From assembly GCA_018883285.1 (NCBI GenBank), contig VEQJ01000007.1, positions 1 through 15,130 of the forward strand: a DNA stretch of 15,130 nt, read 5' to 3'. The translations under genes and the position numbers were made by a program. This document shows, piece by piece, positions 6,727-14,162 of the stretch. How positions within the stretch are numbered: position 1 is the first letter of the stretch; each line of letters opens with the position of its first letter. The stretch comes from Alphaproteobacteria bacterium. Lineage in GTDB: Bacteria > Pseudomonadota > Alphaproteobacteria > CAISOG01. The notes beneath the pieces were generated by a model, which was given only the letters and a program-made list of their open reading frames with translations, did no database searches and had not been told where the DNA came from.

Positions 6727-7623
6727 TTACAATCTGCCAAAGCTAACCAGGCGATACAGGCGCCAGGCGCGCCAGGGATCGGGGCGATGATAGTCCAAAC
6801 GATTCAGCTGATCACCATGGCTGGCCAGCTGCCGCAACAGCCTTTTGGTGGCGATAAGGCCGAAAAAAGCGGGGCGTTGATCGCGGGGCAGGGCGCGTAG
6901 CAGGGGGGCGGCCTGTTGCAACGCCTGCTCAGCCGTTGTTCGCACGGTGGCCACCGCCGCGCTCAAGTCATGCTGGTGCGTATTGTCCTGATGACCACCC
7001 TGATGGCCACCCTGATGATTGGCACAAAGCGCATCGGCCAGGTTAGCCGCCCCGCATTGTTGCAGCAGTTGCAGCAGGCCAATCGCCAACCCGGCTGGCT
7101 GTGCTAAGTCTTGGGCGGCGGCGGGTATGTCAGCGGCAGCACTGTTGAGTTGAGCAGCCAGCAGCAGCAGTTGCGCACGGCCAATCCGCTGCGCCCAATC
7201 CTGCAGCCCTGGCCAATTGCTGGCGGGCAGATAATCCAACGCCTCGGCCTGCGCGGTTAGCAGGTGATCCAGCAGGGCAGGGGGCAGTTTTGCCCGCGCC
7301 GCCACCAGCTCTTGCAAAATCGGATGTTGACCAGCGGCAGGCGATGGCATCGCCGACAACTGCTCCCGCCACCAGCTCAGGCGGATCTGCCCCAACAACG
7401 GCTCGGTCACCTGATGGCGGATATTGGCCAGTTCCAGCTGCAAAGCCAGCATGGCGATAAAGCCAGGGCGACACACATCGCCAACCAGCTGCGCCGCCAA
7501 AAATGCCCCGCGCGCCCCGCTGTACAACTGTTGTGCAGAGGCGCTTAGCGACTTGGGGGGCATGGGTTCGGCCATAGCAGAGGATTGGTGGGCGGCACGG
7601 GGTGTTGGGGATTGGGGCATCAT
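6727..7623 (-). CDS. Squalene/phytoene synthase family protein, NDUFAF6-like
   Basis: Of about 298 residues. The central block ELANIRHQVTEPLLGQIRLSWWREQL matches the squalene/phytoene synthase family as found in the NDUFAF6 branch. The paired Asp-rich motifs (DxxxD) needed for prenyl diphosphate binding are not visible, so it is probably not a carotenoid or hopanoid enzyme. NDUFAF6 is a complex I assembly factor in mitochondria; a matching role here is inference. A His/Gly/Gln-rich stretch (HQGGHQGGHQDNTHQHD) interrupts the domain around residue 207. The start is uncertain: ATG 7623 and 7620 lead the frame, and Met codons ~16 and ~20 residues in are also possible; none has a good ribosome site. 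It precedes truA. Confidence 0.8.
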   Translation of the reverse strand: MMPQSPTPRAAHQSSAMAEPMPPKSLSASAQQLYSGARGAFLAAQLVGDVCRPGFIAMLALQLELANIRHQVTEPLLGQIRLSWWREQLSAMPSPAAGQHPILQELVAARAKLPPALLDHLLTAQAEALDYLPASNWPGLQDWAQRIGRAQLLLLAAQLNSAAADIPAAAQDLAQPAGLAIGLLQLLQQCGAANLADALCANHQGGHQGGHQDNTHQHDLSAAVATVRTTAEQALQQAAPLLRALPRDQRPAFFGLIATKRLLRQLASHGDQLNRLDYHRPDPWRAWRLYRLVSFGRL

Positions 7624-7711
7624 CAACCATTTTGTCTAAACAGGCTGGTTTTACGGTATCCTGCGCCCCTTGCCTATAGGTCAATGGCTTTGGGTCAATT
7701 TTTATGCGGCG

Positions 7712-7740
7712 TTGCGCATTGTTAGCTAAGCGGTTATGCT
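7712..7740 (+). promoter_or_regulatory. Possible promoter of the antiporter gene
   Basis: TTGCGC (7712-7717) and TATGCT (7735-7740) are 17 bases apart and precede the ATG at 7791. Both boxes are imperfect, so this is tentative. Confidence 0.3.
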
Positions 7741-7790
7741 CAAAAATTCCCTAAGTCAACCCGCCCAAATCTATTTTTCAATCAAAAATC

Positions 7791-9566
7791 ATGGAACAGT
7801 TAGCCGCCAATCATCACCATTTGCTTGAGGTTATTGCCACGCTTTTGTTGTTTTTCGGCATTGCTGGCCTGATTGTGCCGATGATGCATCGGTTAAAGCT
7901 GTCACCAATTTTGGGCTATTTGTTGTGCGGCATCGCCATTGGCCCCTTTGGTCTGGCATCCTTGGCCACCACCTATCCCTGGCTTGGCTATGTTACGATT
8001 CAGGATACAGGCACGGTCTATATTTTGGGTGAATTGGGCATCATCACCCTGATGTTCATGATTGGGCTTGAGCTGTCGTTTGAACGGCTGCGTGAGCTGC
8101 GTCGCTATATTTTTGGCCTGGGTAGTGCCCAAATTTTGTTGACCGCGTTGGTCATTTTTGCGATTGCCATGGCCTTTAACAACAGCATCCCTGTGTCGAT
8201 TTTGATTGGCGCATCCTTTGCCCTGTCATCAACCGCTATTGTGTTAAAATTGTTGGAGGAGCGCAAACTGACCTCGCGCCCCGTCGGTATTATCTGTTTT
8301 TGCATCCTGTTGATGCAGGATTTGGCGGTTATCCCAATTCTGGTACTGGCTTCATCATTTTCGGCCGATGCCAATGTTGGCATTGTGCAGGCCTTGGCCA
8401 GTTCCCTGGCTTTAGGGATTTTGGTGGTGGTGGCCATCTATTTCCTTGGCAAAAAGGTGTTGGCGCCCTTTCTGCAAACCATCAATTTTTCCAAAAGCCC
8501 CGAATGGTTGGCGGCCTTTGTGGTGTTCGCAGTGATTGGCAGTGCCGCCCTGACCCAGCTGGCCGGCCTGTCGTTGGCACTGGGCGCTTTTATGGCGGGA
8601 CTGTTGATTGCCGAAACCGAATATCGGCATGAGGTTGAGGTGATTATTAGCCCGCTGAAAAGTTTGCTAATCGGCATCTTTTTCCTGTCGATTGGCATGA
8701 TGATCAACCTGACGGAGGTGTTGCGGCAACCGTTGCTGTTGGCGGTTGGGGTGGTGGGCATTTTTGCCGTCAAAGCCGCCATCCTGCTGCCCCTATGTCT
8801 GAAGTTTAAAGTTCCCCTGCGCAAATCGGTTGAAATATCGCTGTATCTTTCGCAACCAGGGGAATTTGCGCTGTTGGTTCTTGGCGTTGCCACCGCATCG
8901 GCGTTGATGCCCGCCGAAAATACCCAATATTTTCTGTTGGTAACCGCCTGTTCAATGATGCTAAGCCCGTTGGTGTTTGCCTTTACCCCCCAAATTGCCG
9001 ACTATGTTCAACGTAGGTTTGGCAAAAGCCGCCAGGAGATGTCCTCCAATCTGGATTTGATGAGCGGTCACAGCGGGGTGTTGATTGCCGGCTTTGGCCG
9101 TACGGGGCAACTGCTGGCGCGGGTACTGCAGGATCAGCGTTTGCCCTATATTGCCTTTGATAACAATGCAGAGCTGGTGCGCCAATGCAATCGGGATGGC
9201 TATCGCATCATCTATGGCGATGCCCGCCGCAAAGCCCTGTGGCACCGATTGATTAACAGCCAAATTGATCTGGCGATTATCACCATCGATGACCATGCCG
9301 CCATTCACGATATCATCCATTCGTTGCGGGCAGAATTTCCCCTGTTGCCCGTGATTGTACGCACCAAAGATTCAAAAGACAGCAACGCCCTGTACGATAT
9401 GGGCGCCAAGCATGTGGTGGTGGAAACCTTGGAATCCAGCCTGCGCCTTGCCCAGCTGGTGATGGAATCCTTGGGGCAGCGGCCTGAGGAAGCGAAACAG
9501 GTGGTGCAAAAAATTCGGGTGCAGGAGTTGCAAAATTCAGGGGTTCAGCAGGCACAGGCCATTTAG
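7791..9566 (+). CDS. CPA2-family monovalent cation:proton antiporter with RCK (TrkA-N) domain
   Basis: This 591-residue protein has about twelve membrane helices up to ~residue 400, then a cytosolic Rossmann domain from ~428. The membrane part shows LSPILGYLLCGIAIGPFG (37-54), LMQDLAV with the QD pair at 176-177, GLSLALGAFMAGLLIA (259-274) and SQPGEFALL (354-362), all typical of KefB/KefC/YbaL-like CPA2 transporters. The RCK part has GFGRTGQLLARVL (434-446) and ends its nucleotide-binding fold near VRTKDSKD. It should exchange K+ or Na+ for H+ across the inner membrane under nucleotide control. No good Shine-Dalgarno is seen before ATG 7791. Whether it is KefB or YbaL in the strict sense cannot be told. 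tRNA-Ala follows on the same strand. Confidence 0.92.
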   Translation: MEQLAANHHHLLEVIATLLLFFGIAGLIVPMMHRLKLSPILGYLLCGIAIGPFGLASLATTYPWLGYVTIQDTGTVYILGELGIITLMFMIGLELSFERLRELRRYIFGLGSAQILLTALVIFAIAMAFNNSIPVSILIGASFALSSTAIVLKLLEERKLTSRPVGIICFCILLMQDLAVIPILVLASSFSADANVGIVQALASSLALGILVVVAIYFLGKKVLAPFLQTINFSKSPEWLAAFVVFAVIGSAALTQLAGLSLALGAFMAGLLIAETEYRHEVEVIISPLKSLLIGIFFLSIGMMINLTEVLRQPLLLAVGVVGIFAVKAAILLPLCLKFKVPLRKSVEISLYLSQPGEFALLVLGVATASALMPAENTQYFLLVTACSMMLSPLVFAFTPQIADYVQRRFGKSRQEMSSNLDLMSGHSGVLIAGFGRTGQLLARVLQDQRLPYIAFDNNAELVRQCNRDGYRIIYGDARRKALWHRLINSQIDLAIITIDDHAAIHDIIHSLRAEFPLLPVIVRTKDSKDSNALYDMGAKHVVVETLESSLRLAQLVMESLGQRPEEAKQVVQKIRVQELQNSGVQQAQAI

Positions 9567-9633
9567 GCAAACTGCCTATACCCAAAGCCCGCATCGCGTT
9601 CCTCCCCCCTGTGCAGCGGATGGTGCGAAGGCG

Positions 9634-9663
9634 TTGACAGTTTTGGGGCGTTTGCCGCATGAT
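9634..9663 (+). promoter_or_regulatory. Promoter of tRNA-Ala
   Basis: TTGACA (9634-9639), an 18-base spacer and CATGAT (9658-9663) lie just upstream of the tRNA at 9680. Predicted transcription start is near 9670. Confidence 0.55.
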
Positions 9664-9679
9664 GGCCGCCGTTACCGTT

Positions 9680-9755
9680 GGGGCCGTAGCTCAGTTGGGA
9701 GAGCGCGACATTCGCATTGTCGAGGTCAGGGGTTCGACTCCCCTCGGCTCCACCA
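9680..9755 (+). tRNA. tRNA-Ala (anticodon CGC)
   Basis: A complete 76-base cloverleaf with encoded CCA. Acceptor GGGGCCG pairs with CGGCTCC and includes the G3:U70 pair that marks alanine tRNAs. The D arm is GCTC/GAGC, anticodon stem CGACA/TGTCG with loop TTCGCAT (anticodon at 9713-9715, reading GCG), and T arm AGGGG TTCGACT CCCCT. Its last six bases begin a direct repeat that recurs at 13013. Confidence 0.97.
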
Positions 9756-9793
9756 CTTTCCTCTACCCATCCACCCGCCCCGCTGCCAACAAT
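9750..9793. repeat. Left copy of a 44-base direct repeat (att-like), starting in the tRNA-Ala 3' end
   Basis: This copy begins CCACCACTTTCCTCTACCCA and matches 13013-13056 at 41 of 44 positions. It covers the last six bases of the tRNA and flank. Read on the minus strand it encodes a relic of the aroB C terminus (LLAAGRVDG then stop at 9763, against LLAVGRVNG in aroB). Confidence 0.85.
9763..9793 (-). pseudogene. Relic of the aroB 3' end inside the left repeat
   Basis: The minus-strand frame reads LLAAGRVDG then TAG, against LLAVGRVNG then TAG at the real aroB end (13026). Similarity is lost upstream of about ten codons. It is best explained as the copy left when the cyd segment inserted. 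Confidence 0.6.
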
Positions 9794-9830
9794 ATTGCCC
9801 ATCCATACGCGCTCCTACGTCTTCACAAGT

Positions 9831-10838
9831 TTAATAATAGCTCAAATCCTTCACCTTGCCCCAGAACACACGGTAAGCGAAGATGGTATAACCGATAATA
9901 CAGGGCAGCACTATGAGAGCCCCCACGAGGATAATCATCAGCGATTCGGGGGCGCTGGCGGCATCCCATATGGTGATTTTATCCGGCACGATGTAGGGGT
10001 AGAAACTATAGGCTAGTCCGTGGAAGCCGAGCAAGAAAAGCCCAACGCTTCCAGCGAATGGAACCCAGCAGTATTTATCGTTCGGGCGTGGAAGTTTGCG
10101 TAGCACTAATTCCAGCATCACAATCAGCAATCCCGTCATCAGCGGAATCGGTAACAGCAGGAGGAAATTCGGTAACGAAAACCATTTATCGAAGATGCGC
10201 GGGCTGAGCAGCGGCGTGGAGATGGAGACAATCGCCATACCGAAAGCTGTTCCCCATAACGCAACCCGCGCCCATTTAACCGCCTTCTTTTGCAAATCGC
10301 CTTCGGTTTTCATAATCAGCCAACCTGCACCGACAAAACAATAACCAGCGGCAAGGCAAGCTCCGACGAGCAACCCAAAGGCGAAGGTGGCAAATGTTTC
10401 TTCAAAACCCACAATATAGAGCCCCAACATATAGCCTTGCGCCAATGCCGAGATGAGCGATCCACCCATGAAACATTTATCCCATAAATGCTTATGGTTG
10501 GCTTTTGCCTTGGCGCGAAAATCGAAGGATACACCCCGTAAGATGAGTCCGCCCAACATCACGGCAGTTGGCAAATAGAGCGCGGTGAGAATCACCCCAT
10601 GCGCCATCGGGAATGCTACAAGCAGAATTCCGACACCCAGTACAAGCCATGTTTCGTTCGCATCCCAAAATGGTCCGATGGAGGCGATCATTTTATCTTT
10701 TTCCGCATCACTAGCGCGACTCATAAGCATACCCACACCCAAATCGTAGCCATCGAGAATCACATAGGCGAGAATAGAAATGCCCATCAGCGCCATGAAT
10801 ACCAGCGGCAACCATTGTCCGTTTGCGAAGATTTCCAT
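9831..10838 (-). CDS. cydB: Cytochrome bd-type quinol oxidase subunit II
   Basis: This 335-residue membrane protein begins MEIFANGQWLPLVFMALMG and contains the CydB motif ILDGYDLGVGML with Asp29 and Asp32, then GPFWDANETWLV (~54-65), and about eight or nine hydrophobic helices. With CydA it forms the bd-type terminal oxidase that reduces O2 to water in the inner membrane. I chose ATG 10838, one base after the cydA stop, preceded by GGAAGGA; an upstream in-frame start at 10868 would overlap cydA. No cydX-like small frame follows; only 37 bases separate the stop from the left repeat. No terminator is visible on the way to the oppositely oriented tRNA-Ala. Being next to a short-loop CydA, it may belong to the CioAB branch. 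Confidence 0.95.
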   Translation of the reverse strand: MEIFANGQWLPLVFMALMGISILAYVILDGYDLGVGMLMSRASDAEKDKMIASIGPFWDANETWLVLGVGILLVAFPMAHGVILTALYLPTAVMLGGLILRGVSFDFRAKAKANHKHLWDKCFMGGSLISALAQGYMLGLYIVGFEETFATFAFGLLVGACLAAGYCFVGAGWLIMKTEGDLQKKAVKWARVALWGTAFGMAIVSISTPLLSPRIFDKWFSLPNFLLLLPIPLMTGLLIVMLELVLRKLPRPNDKYCWVPFAGSVGLFLLGFHGLAYSFYPYIVPDKITIWDAASAPESLMIILVGALIVLPCIIGYTIFAYRVFWGKVKDLSYY

Positions 10839-10839
10839 G

Positions 10840-12207
10840 CTATAGTTTTCCTTCCACCATTTTTTCAACCCCGATTGAGGAGAAGGCTTGCTCTGATAAA
10901 GGGTCGGGTTTCACAGTGGCCTTACGCGCCAGATAAAACACCACCGATATAAATGCCGCGATTAACACAGCGTATAGCGTTAGATACATGGCGAGTGTTG
11001 CGCCGATCATGCCAGCGGTCACGTTTGTTGCTGCTGCCTGCGCGGTAGTGAGAACGCCATATACAAGATAAGGCTGCCGCCCGATTTCGGTGGTGTACCA
11101 ACCGGCGGTGGTGGCGATCCATCCTGAGAACGCCATTCCCACTAACACATAGGCGAGCCAGCGCTTTGGTTCACCCTTGCGTTTGATTTGCCATGCAGAT
11201 AGCCACGATACGGCAAGCATCAGCATTCCCACACCCACCATGACGCGAAACGCAAAAAATACTGGCGCAACGGGCGGGTGCTTGCCTTCAAATTCATTCA
11301 ATCCTTTAATCTCGCCATCCCAGTCATGCGTAAGAATCAGGCTTGCCAGTTTGGGGATGCCGATTTCATAATCATTGCTGCGTGTTTCTTTGTTTGGCAC
11401 AGCAAACAGCAGCATCGGCACGCCACGCTCGGTTTCCCACACACCTTCCATCGCCGCGACTTTCGCGGGCTGGTGTTTCAGCGTATTGAGTCCGTGCATA
11501 TCACCCACAAAAATCTGGATGGGAATCAGCAGCGCCGCTGCATACACACCCGTTTTCATCGCCGCCATAACGCTGGCACAGCGATCACCACGCAGAAAAC
11601 GGTAGGCCGAAATTCCAGCAATCAGGAATGCAGCAGTTAAGCCAGAAGCCAGCAGCATGTGCGTCAGGCGATACGGCATGGAGGGGTTAAACACGATTTT
11701 AAACCAGCTGGTTGCATGCGCTACACCGTCACGCATTTCAAATCCGGTGGGTGTGTGCATCCATGAATTCAGCGCAATAATCCAAAACGCCGACATGGTA
11801 GTGCCAAAGGCTACCAGCACGGTCGCTGTTGTGTGCACACGGTTGGAAACCTTGTTGAATCCAAAAAGCATGATGCCGAGGAACGTGGCTTCCAGAAAAA
11901 ACGCGGTAAGCACCTCATACGCCAAGAGTGGTCCCGCAATGTTACCCACCGCCATCATAAAGCCCGGCCAGTTGGTACCGAACTGGAATGACATGGTGAT
12001 GCCGGAAACCACACCAAGCGCAAAGCACAGCGCAAAAATCTTCACCCAAAACTTATAGGCATCCATCCACTTCATATCGCGGCTGCGGTTATAACGAACC
12101 TTGAAGAACAGAAGAATCCAGCCCAGTGCGATGGTGATGGTGGGGAATAGAATATGAAAAGTGATATTCGCCCCAAATTGAATTCGGGCGAGCATGAGCG
12201 CATCCAT
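10840..12207 (-). CDS. cydA: Cytochrome bd-type quinol oxidase subunit I, short Q-loop (CIO-like)
   Basis: 455 residues. Heme and quinol residues of the family are visible: His18 (FHILFP), Glu98 and Glu106, His183 (THMLLASG), Met323 (FRVMVG), and Lys249/Glu254 in KVAAMEGVWETERG. The Q-loop between them and Met323 is short, as in the cyanide-insensitive CioA type, not the long E. coli type. The conserved GRQPW is GRQPY here (376-380). It oxidises quinol and holds hemes b558, b595 and d. The ATG overlaps the regulator's TGA by one base (12207), and cydB starts one base after the stop, so the three are one operon. Cyanide insensitivity is inferred from the loop only. Confidence 0.96.
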   Translation of the reverse strand: MDALMLARIQFGANITFHILFPTITIALGWILLFFKVRYNRSRDMKWMDAYKFWVKIFALCFALGVVSGITMSFQFGTNWPGFMMAVGNIAGPLLAYEVLTAFFLEATFLGIMLFGFNKVSNRVHTTATVLVAFGTTMSAFWIIALNSWMHTPTGFEMRDGVAHATSWFKIVFNPSMPYRLTHMLLASGLTAAFLIAGISAYRFLRGDRCASVMAAMKTGVYAAALLIPIQIFVGDMHGLNTLKHQPAKVAAMEGVWETERGVPMLLFAVPNKETRSNDYEIGIPKLASLILTHDWDGEIKGLNEFEGKHPPVAPVFFAFRVMVGVGMLMLAVSWLSAWQIKRKGEPKRWLAYVLVGMAFSGWIATTAGWYTTEIGRQPYLVYGVLTTAQAAATNVTAGMIGATLAMYLTLYAVLIAAFISVVFYLARKATVKPDPLSEQAFSSIGVEKMVEGKL

Positions 12208-12773
12208 CAGCGTTTCTCCTTCTTCTTGCCGCCAGCGATCACGGCCAGCTTGTCCTTCATTTCGTAAAGTTTATAGACCTTGGAGCCGAGCTTCAGCAGG
12301 TTCACCAACCGCTCCGTTTCAACCTTCTGCATATCCATGTACCAGCCGGTGAGCATCTCGATCAGATCGTGCATCTCCTGCATTTTCTCGCGGGAATAAT
12401 CTTCACCCGTTGCCTTAGGCGCGAGGATCACGTCGCGCAGCATCGAGAGCGTCGGGTCGATCTCACGCTTTTTGCGCTCTTCCACCAGGGTGCGGAAAAT
12501 CTCCCACACATCTTCTGGCACTGTGTAATATTCCTTGCGGTCTTTTTGGAAATGCTTCACCCGCACCAGCCGCCAGCTATCCAGCTCCTTCAATCCCATG
12601 CTCACGTTCGAGCGCGAGAAGCCGAGTGTCTCCGATATATCATCAGCGCAGATTGGCTCTTTCGAGAGATAGAGTAGCGCATAGATCTGCCCGACCGTTC
12701 TATTGATACCCCAACGGCTTCCCATCTCGCCAAAGTGGGAGATGAAAGTCTGCATGGATTCAGTAAGTTGCAT
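12207..12773 (-). CDS. GbsR/MarR-family transcriptional regulator
   Basis: 188 residues. A winged helix-turn-helix of the GbsR type lies at ~20-90 (GINRTVGQIYALLYL, then ADDISETLGFSRSNVSMGLKELDSW). After this comes a Lys/Glu-rich helical region (EERKKREIDPTLSMLRDVIL) and a helical C terminus that ends with many Lys. Family members are repressors of linked genes. It is the first gene of the unit with cydA and cydB and its stop overlaps the cydA start. An 18-base palindrome and an FNR-like box lie just upstream, so autoregulation of the whole cyd operon is a reasonable inference. The effector is unknown. A weak AGAAAG precedes ATG 12773. Confidence 0.88.
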   Translation of the reverse strand: MQLTESMQTFISHFGEMGSRWGINRTVGQIYALLYLSKEPICADDISETLGFSRSNVSMGLKELDSWRLVRVKHFQKDRKEYYTVPEDVWEIFRTLVEERKKREIDPTLSMLRDVILAPKATGEDYSREKMQEMHDLIEMLTGWYMDMQKVETERLVNLLKLGSKVYKLYEMKDKLAVIAGGKKKEKR

Positions 12774-12798
12774 AAATGGCTTTCTGTAGCTTTAGTCT

Positions 12799-12816
12799 TT
12801 TCTGAAATTACAGAAA
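12799..12816. promoter_or_regulatory. Palindromic operator candidate upstream of the GbsR-cydAB operon
   Basis: TTTCTGAAATTACAGAAA is symmetric at 8 of 9 pairs. It lies 26 bases before the regulator's ATG and overlaps a possible -10 (TAATTT, 12805-12810, minus strand). Size and position suit a dimeric MarR/GbsR-type repressor site. Confidence 0.55.
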
Positions 12817-12819
12817 TTT

Positions 12820-12833
12820 TTGACTTAAATCAA
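12820..12833. promoter_or_regulatory. FNR/ANR-like box upstream of the GbsR-cydAB operon
   Basis: TTGACTTAAATCAA matches the FNR consensus TTGAT-N4-ATCAA at nine of ten fixed positions. On the minus strand its TTGATT can also serve as a -35, 17 bases from TAATTT. Bound FNR/ANR could therefore repress from the -35, or activate from about -41 if transcription starts near 12785. Confidence 0.5.
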
Positions 12834-12878
12834 GTCAGTTTATTCATTGCCAATGCTTGGTTGGATTAAACTCCTAAA

Positions 12879-13025
12879 TCATGCAGCTATTGCCATCGGT
12901 TCGAACTTGAACGCTTTTTTCTCAAGTTTTACAGGGCTCTCAAATATCTTGCCCATCTCGTTCATGGCGTTTACAAAGACCACTAATTGGTTCAATCCGA
13001 GTCCGCTGGCGACCACCACTTTCCT
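12879..13025 (-). pseudogene. 3' coding fragment of an unknown gene at the island's right edge
   Basis: On the minus strand 48 codons are open from directly after the aroB stop to TGA at 12879. They include ASGLGLNQLVVFVNAMNEM and end KFEPMAIAA. The amphipathic, charged pattern and few rare codons look like real coding sequence. The stretch has no start of its own, and its upstream end merges with the right repeat, so it seems a gene end cut off at the recombination site. There is a loose resemblance to the helical end of an Ffh M domain, too weak to name it. Confidence 0.4.
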
Positions 13026-13056
13026 CTACCCATTCACCCGCCCCACTGCCAGCAAT
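13013..13056. repeat. Right copy of the 44-base direct repeat (att-like), covering the aroB 3' end
   Basis: The copy runs from CCACCACTTT, 13 bases past the aroB stop, into the last codons of aroB, and matches 9750-9793 at 41 of 44 positions (differences at the 22nd, 33rd and 40th base). In the ancestral order tRNA-Ala and aroB would have faced each other directly across it. Confidence 0.85.
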
Positions 13057-14162
13057 GCCAACACATCGGCGCTGGGCACATCGCGTTGCACCAGGGCGTG
13101 GCCAAGCGCGTCTAGCAGCACAAAGGTCAGGCGGCGGGCAACCGCTTTTTTGTCGCCAGCCATCAGGGTTAGCAGCGATTGGGAATCCTGGGCGGCGGCG
13201 GGCAGGTGGCGGTGGTGGATGGGCAGGCCGACCGCGGTCAGGTGGTCGCGCACCCGTTTCACCACCTGTTGGGAAAGTTCTGGCGCAATCAGCCCCAAAT
13301 GCTGCGACAATTCGGTGGCAAAGACCATGCCGATTGCCACCCCCTCCCCATGCAGCAGGGCATCGCTGTAGCCTAAGGCGGCCTCTAACGCATGGCCAAG
13401 GGTGTGTCCGAAGTTCAGCAGGGCGCGCACGCCCCCCTCCCGCTCATCCATTCCCACAATGGTTGCTTTGTGGGCGCAGGATTTTTCGATTATATAGCTA
13501 AGCTTGGCTAAGTCCTTATCCTTCAGGGCGGCGGCGCCATGATGCTCTAGCCAGGCAAAAAAGTCGGCATCGGCAATCAGCCCGTATTTCACCACCTCGG
13601 CATAGCCTGCCAACAATTGACGATGGGGCAGTGTGGTTAGCACGGTGGGGTCAATCAGCACCGCATGGGGTTGATAAAAACTGCCTATCAGGTTTTTGCC
13701 ATGGGGGCTGTTGATGCCGGTCTTACCGCCGACCGAGCTGTCGACCATCGCCAACAAAGTGGTGGGAATCTGCACAAAGGGCAGGCCGCGTAACAGAATG
13801 CTGGCGGCAAAACCCGCCAAATCGCCAATCACCCCGCCGCCAAAGGCGATAACCGCGGTTTGCCGATCGGGTGCCAAGGCCAGGGCGCGCTCCAACAACT
13901 GTTCCAACTGGCTATAGCTTTTGCTGCCCTCCCCCCCCGCAACCGTCAGGATGTGAAAGGAAAATTCCGCCGCCGCCAGGCTGTCGGCCAGCACTTGGCC
14001 ATACCGATGCCATACCGCCTCATCCGCGACCACTATGGCGCGTTTGGCGGGTAACAGCGACGCCAGGATCGATCCGCCCTGCGCCAACAGGCCAGGCTGA
14101 ATAAAAATCGGATAGCTGCGGCTGCTGGTGGAAACGGTCAGGGTGGGTTGCAAAGGGGTCAT
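13026..14162 (-). CDS. aroB: 3-dehydroquinate synthase
   Basis: 378 residues, normal for the family. NAD-binding FGGGVIGDLAGFAAS (107-121) and DSSVGGKTGINSPHGKN (141-157) are clear. AEVVKYG (188-194) supplies active-site Glu and Lys, and NFGHTLGHALE and LLHGEGVAIGM provide metal-ligand His residues. It turns DAHP into 3-dehydroquinate in the second step of the shikimate pathway, in the cytosol. Its ATG overlaps the aroK stop by four bases (14159-14162), so the two genes are co-translated. The last codons form the right copy of the direct repeat; the protein end appears intact. Confidence 0.97.
   Translation of the reverse strand: MTPLQPTLTVSTSSRSYPIFIQPGLLAQGGSILASLLPAKRAIVVADEAVWHRYGQVLADSLAAAEFSFHILTVAGGEGSKSYSQLEQLLERALALAPDRQTAVIAFGGGVIGDLAGFAASILLRGLPFVQIPTTLLAMVDSSVGGKTGINSPHGKNLIGSFYQPHAVLIDPTVLTTLPHRQLLAGYAEVVKYGLIADADFFAWLEHHGAAALKDKDLAKLSYIIEKSCAHKATIVGMDEREGGVRALLNFGHTLGHALEAALGYSDALLHGEGVAIGMVFATELSQHLGLIAPELSQQVVKRVRDHLTAVGLPIHHRHLPAAAQDSQSLLTLMAGDKKAVARRLTFVLLDALGHALVQRDVPSADVLALLAVGRVNG

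Larger units (their letters stand above)
9794..13012. mobile_element. Putative compact genomic island carrying cydB, cydA and a GbsR-type regulator
   Basis: The 3.2 kb between the two repeat copies holds only a minus-strand cytochrome bd operon with its regulator and a 3' coding fragment. A tRNA 3' end at the left edge and the repeat at the right edge (the aroB 3' end) are typical of site-specific integration. There is no integrase, transposase or inverted terminal repeat, so the mechanism is not shown. Recombination with incoming DNA is an alternative. Confidence 0.55.

Noticed and set aside
7130..7684. Minus-strand frame of 184 codons
   Set aside because: It overlaps the squalene-synthase-like gene in another frame; the other frame has the recognisable family motif.
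9565..9577. Small AGGCA/TGCCT hairpin at the end of the antiporter gene
   Set aside because: Only five pairs, overlaps the stop codon and has no T-run, so not a convincing terminator.
9563..9802. Minus-strand frame across the tRNA-Ala
   Set aside because: It is the antisense of the tRNA and its flanks; its GSRTPDLDNANVALSQLSYGP part is a well-known false protein from tRNA genes.
12985..13018. tRNA-like 3' end (TTCAATC loop followed by ACCACCA)
   Set aside because: The T-stem pairs poorly, the distance to CCA is wrong, and no 5' half exists. It lies in the coding fragment.
12847..13371. Plus-strand frame of 174 codons
   Set aside because: It runs antisense through the aroB 3' end and the truncated fragment, has no ribosome site, and its Trp/Arg/Ser-rich composition is that of a shadow frame.
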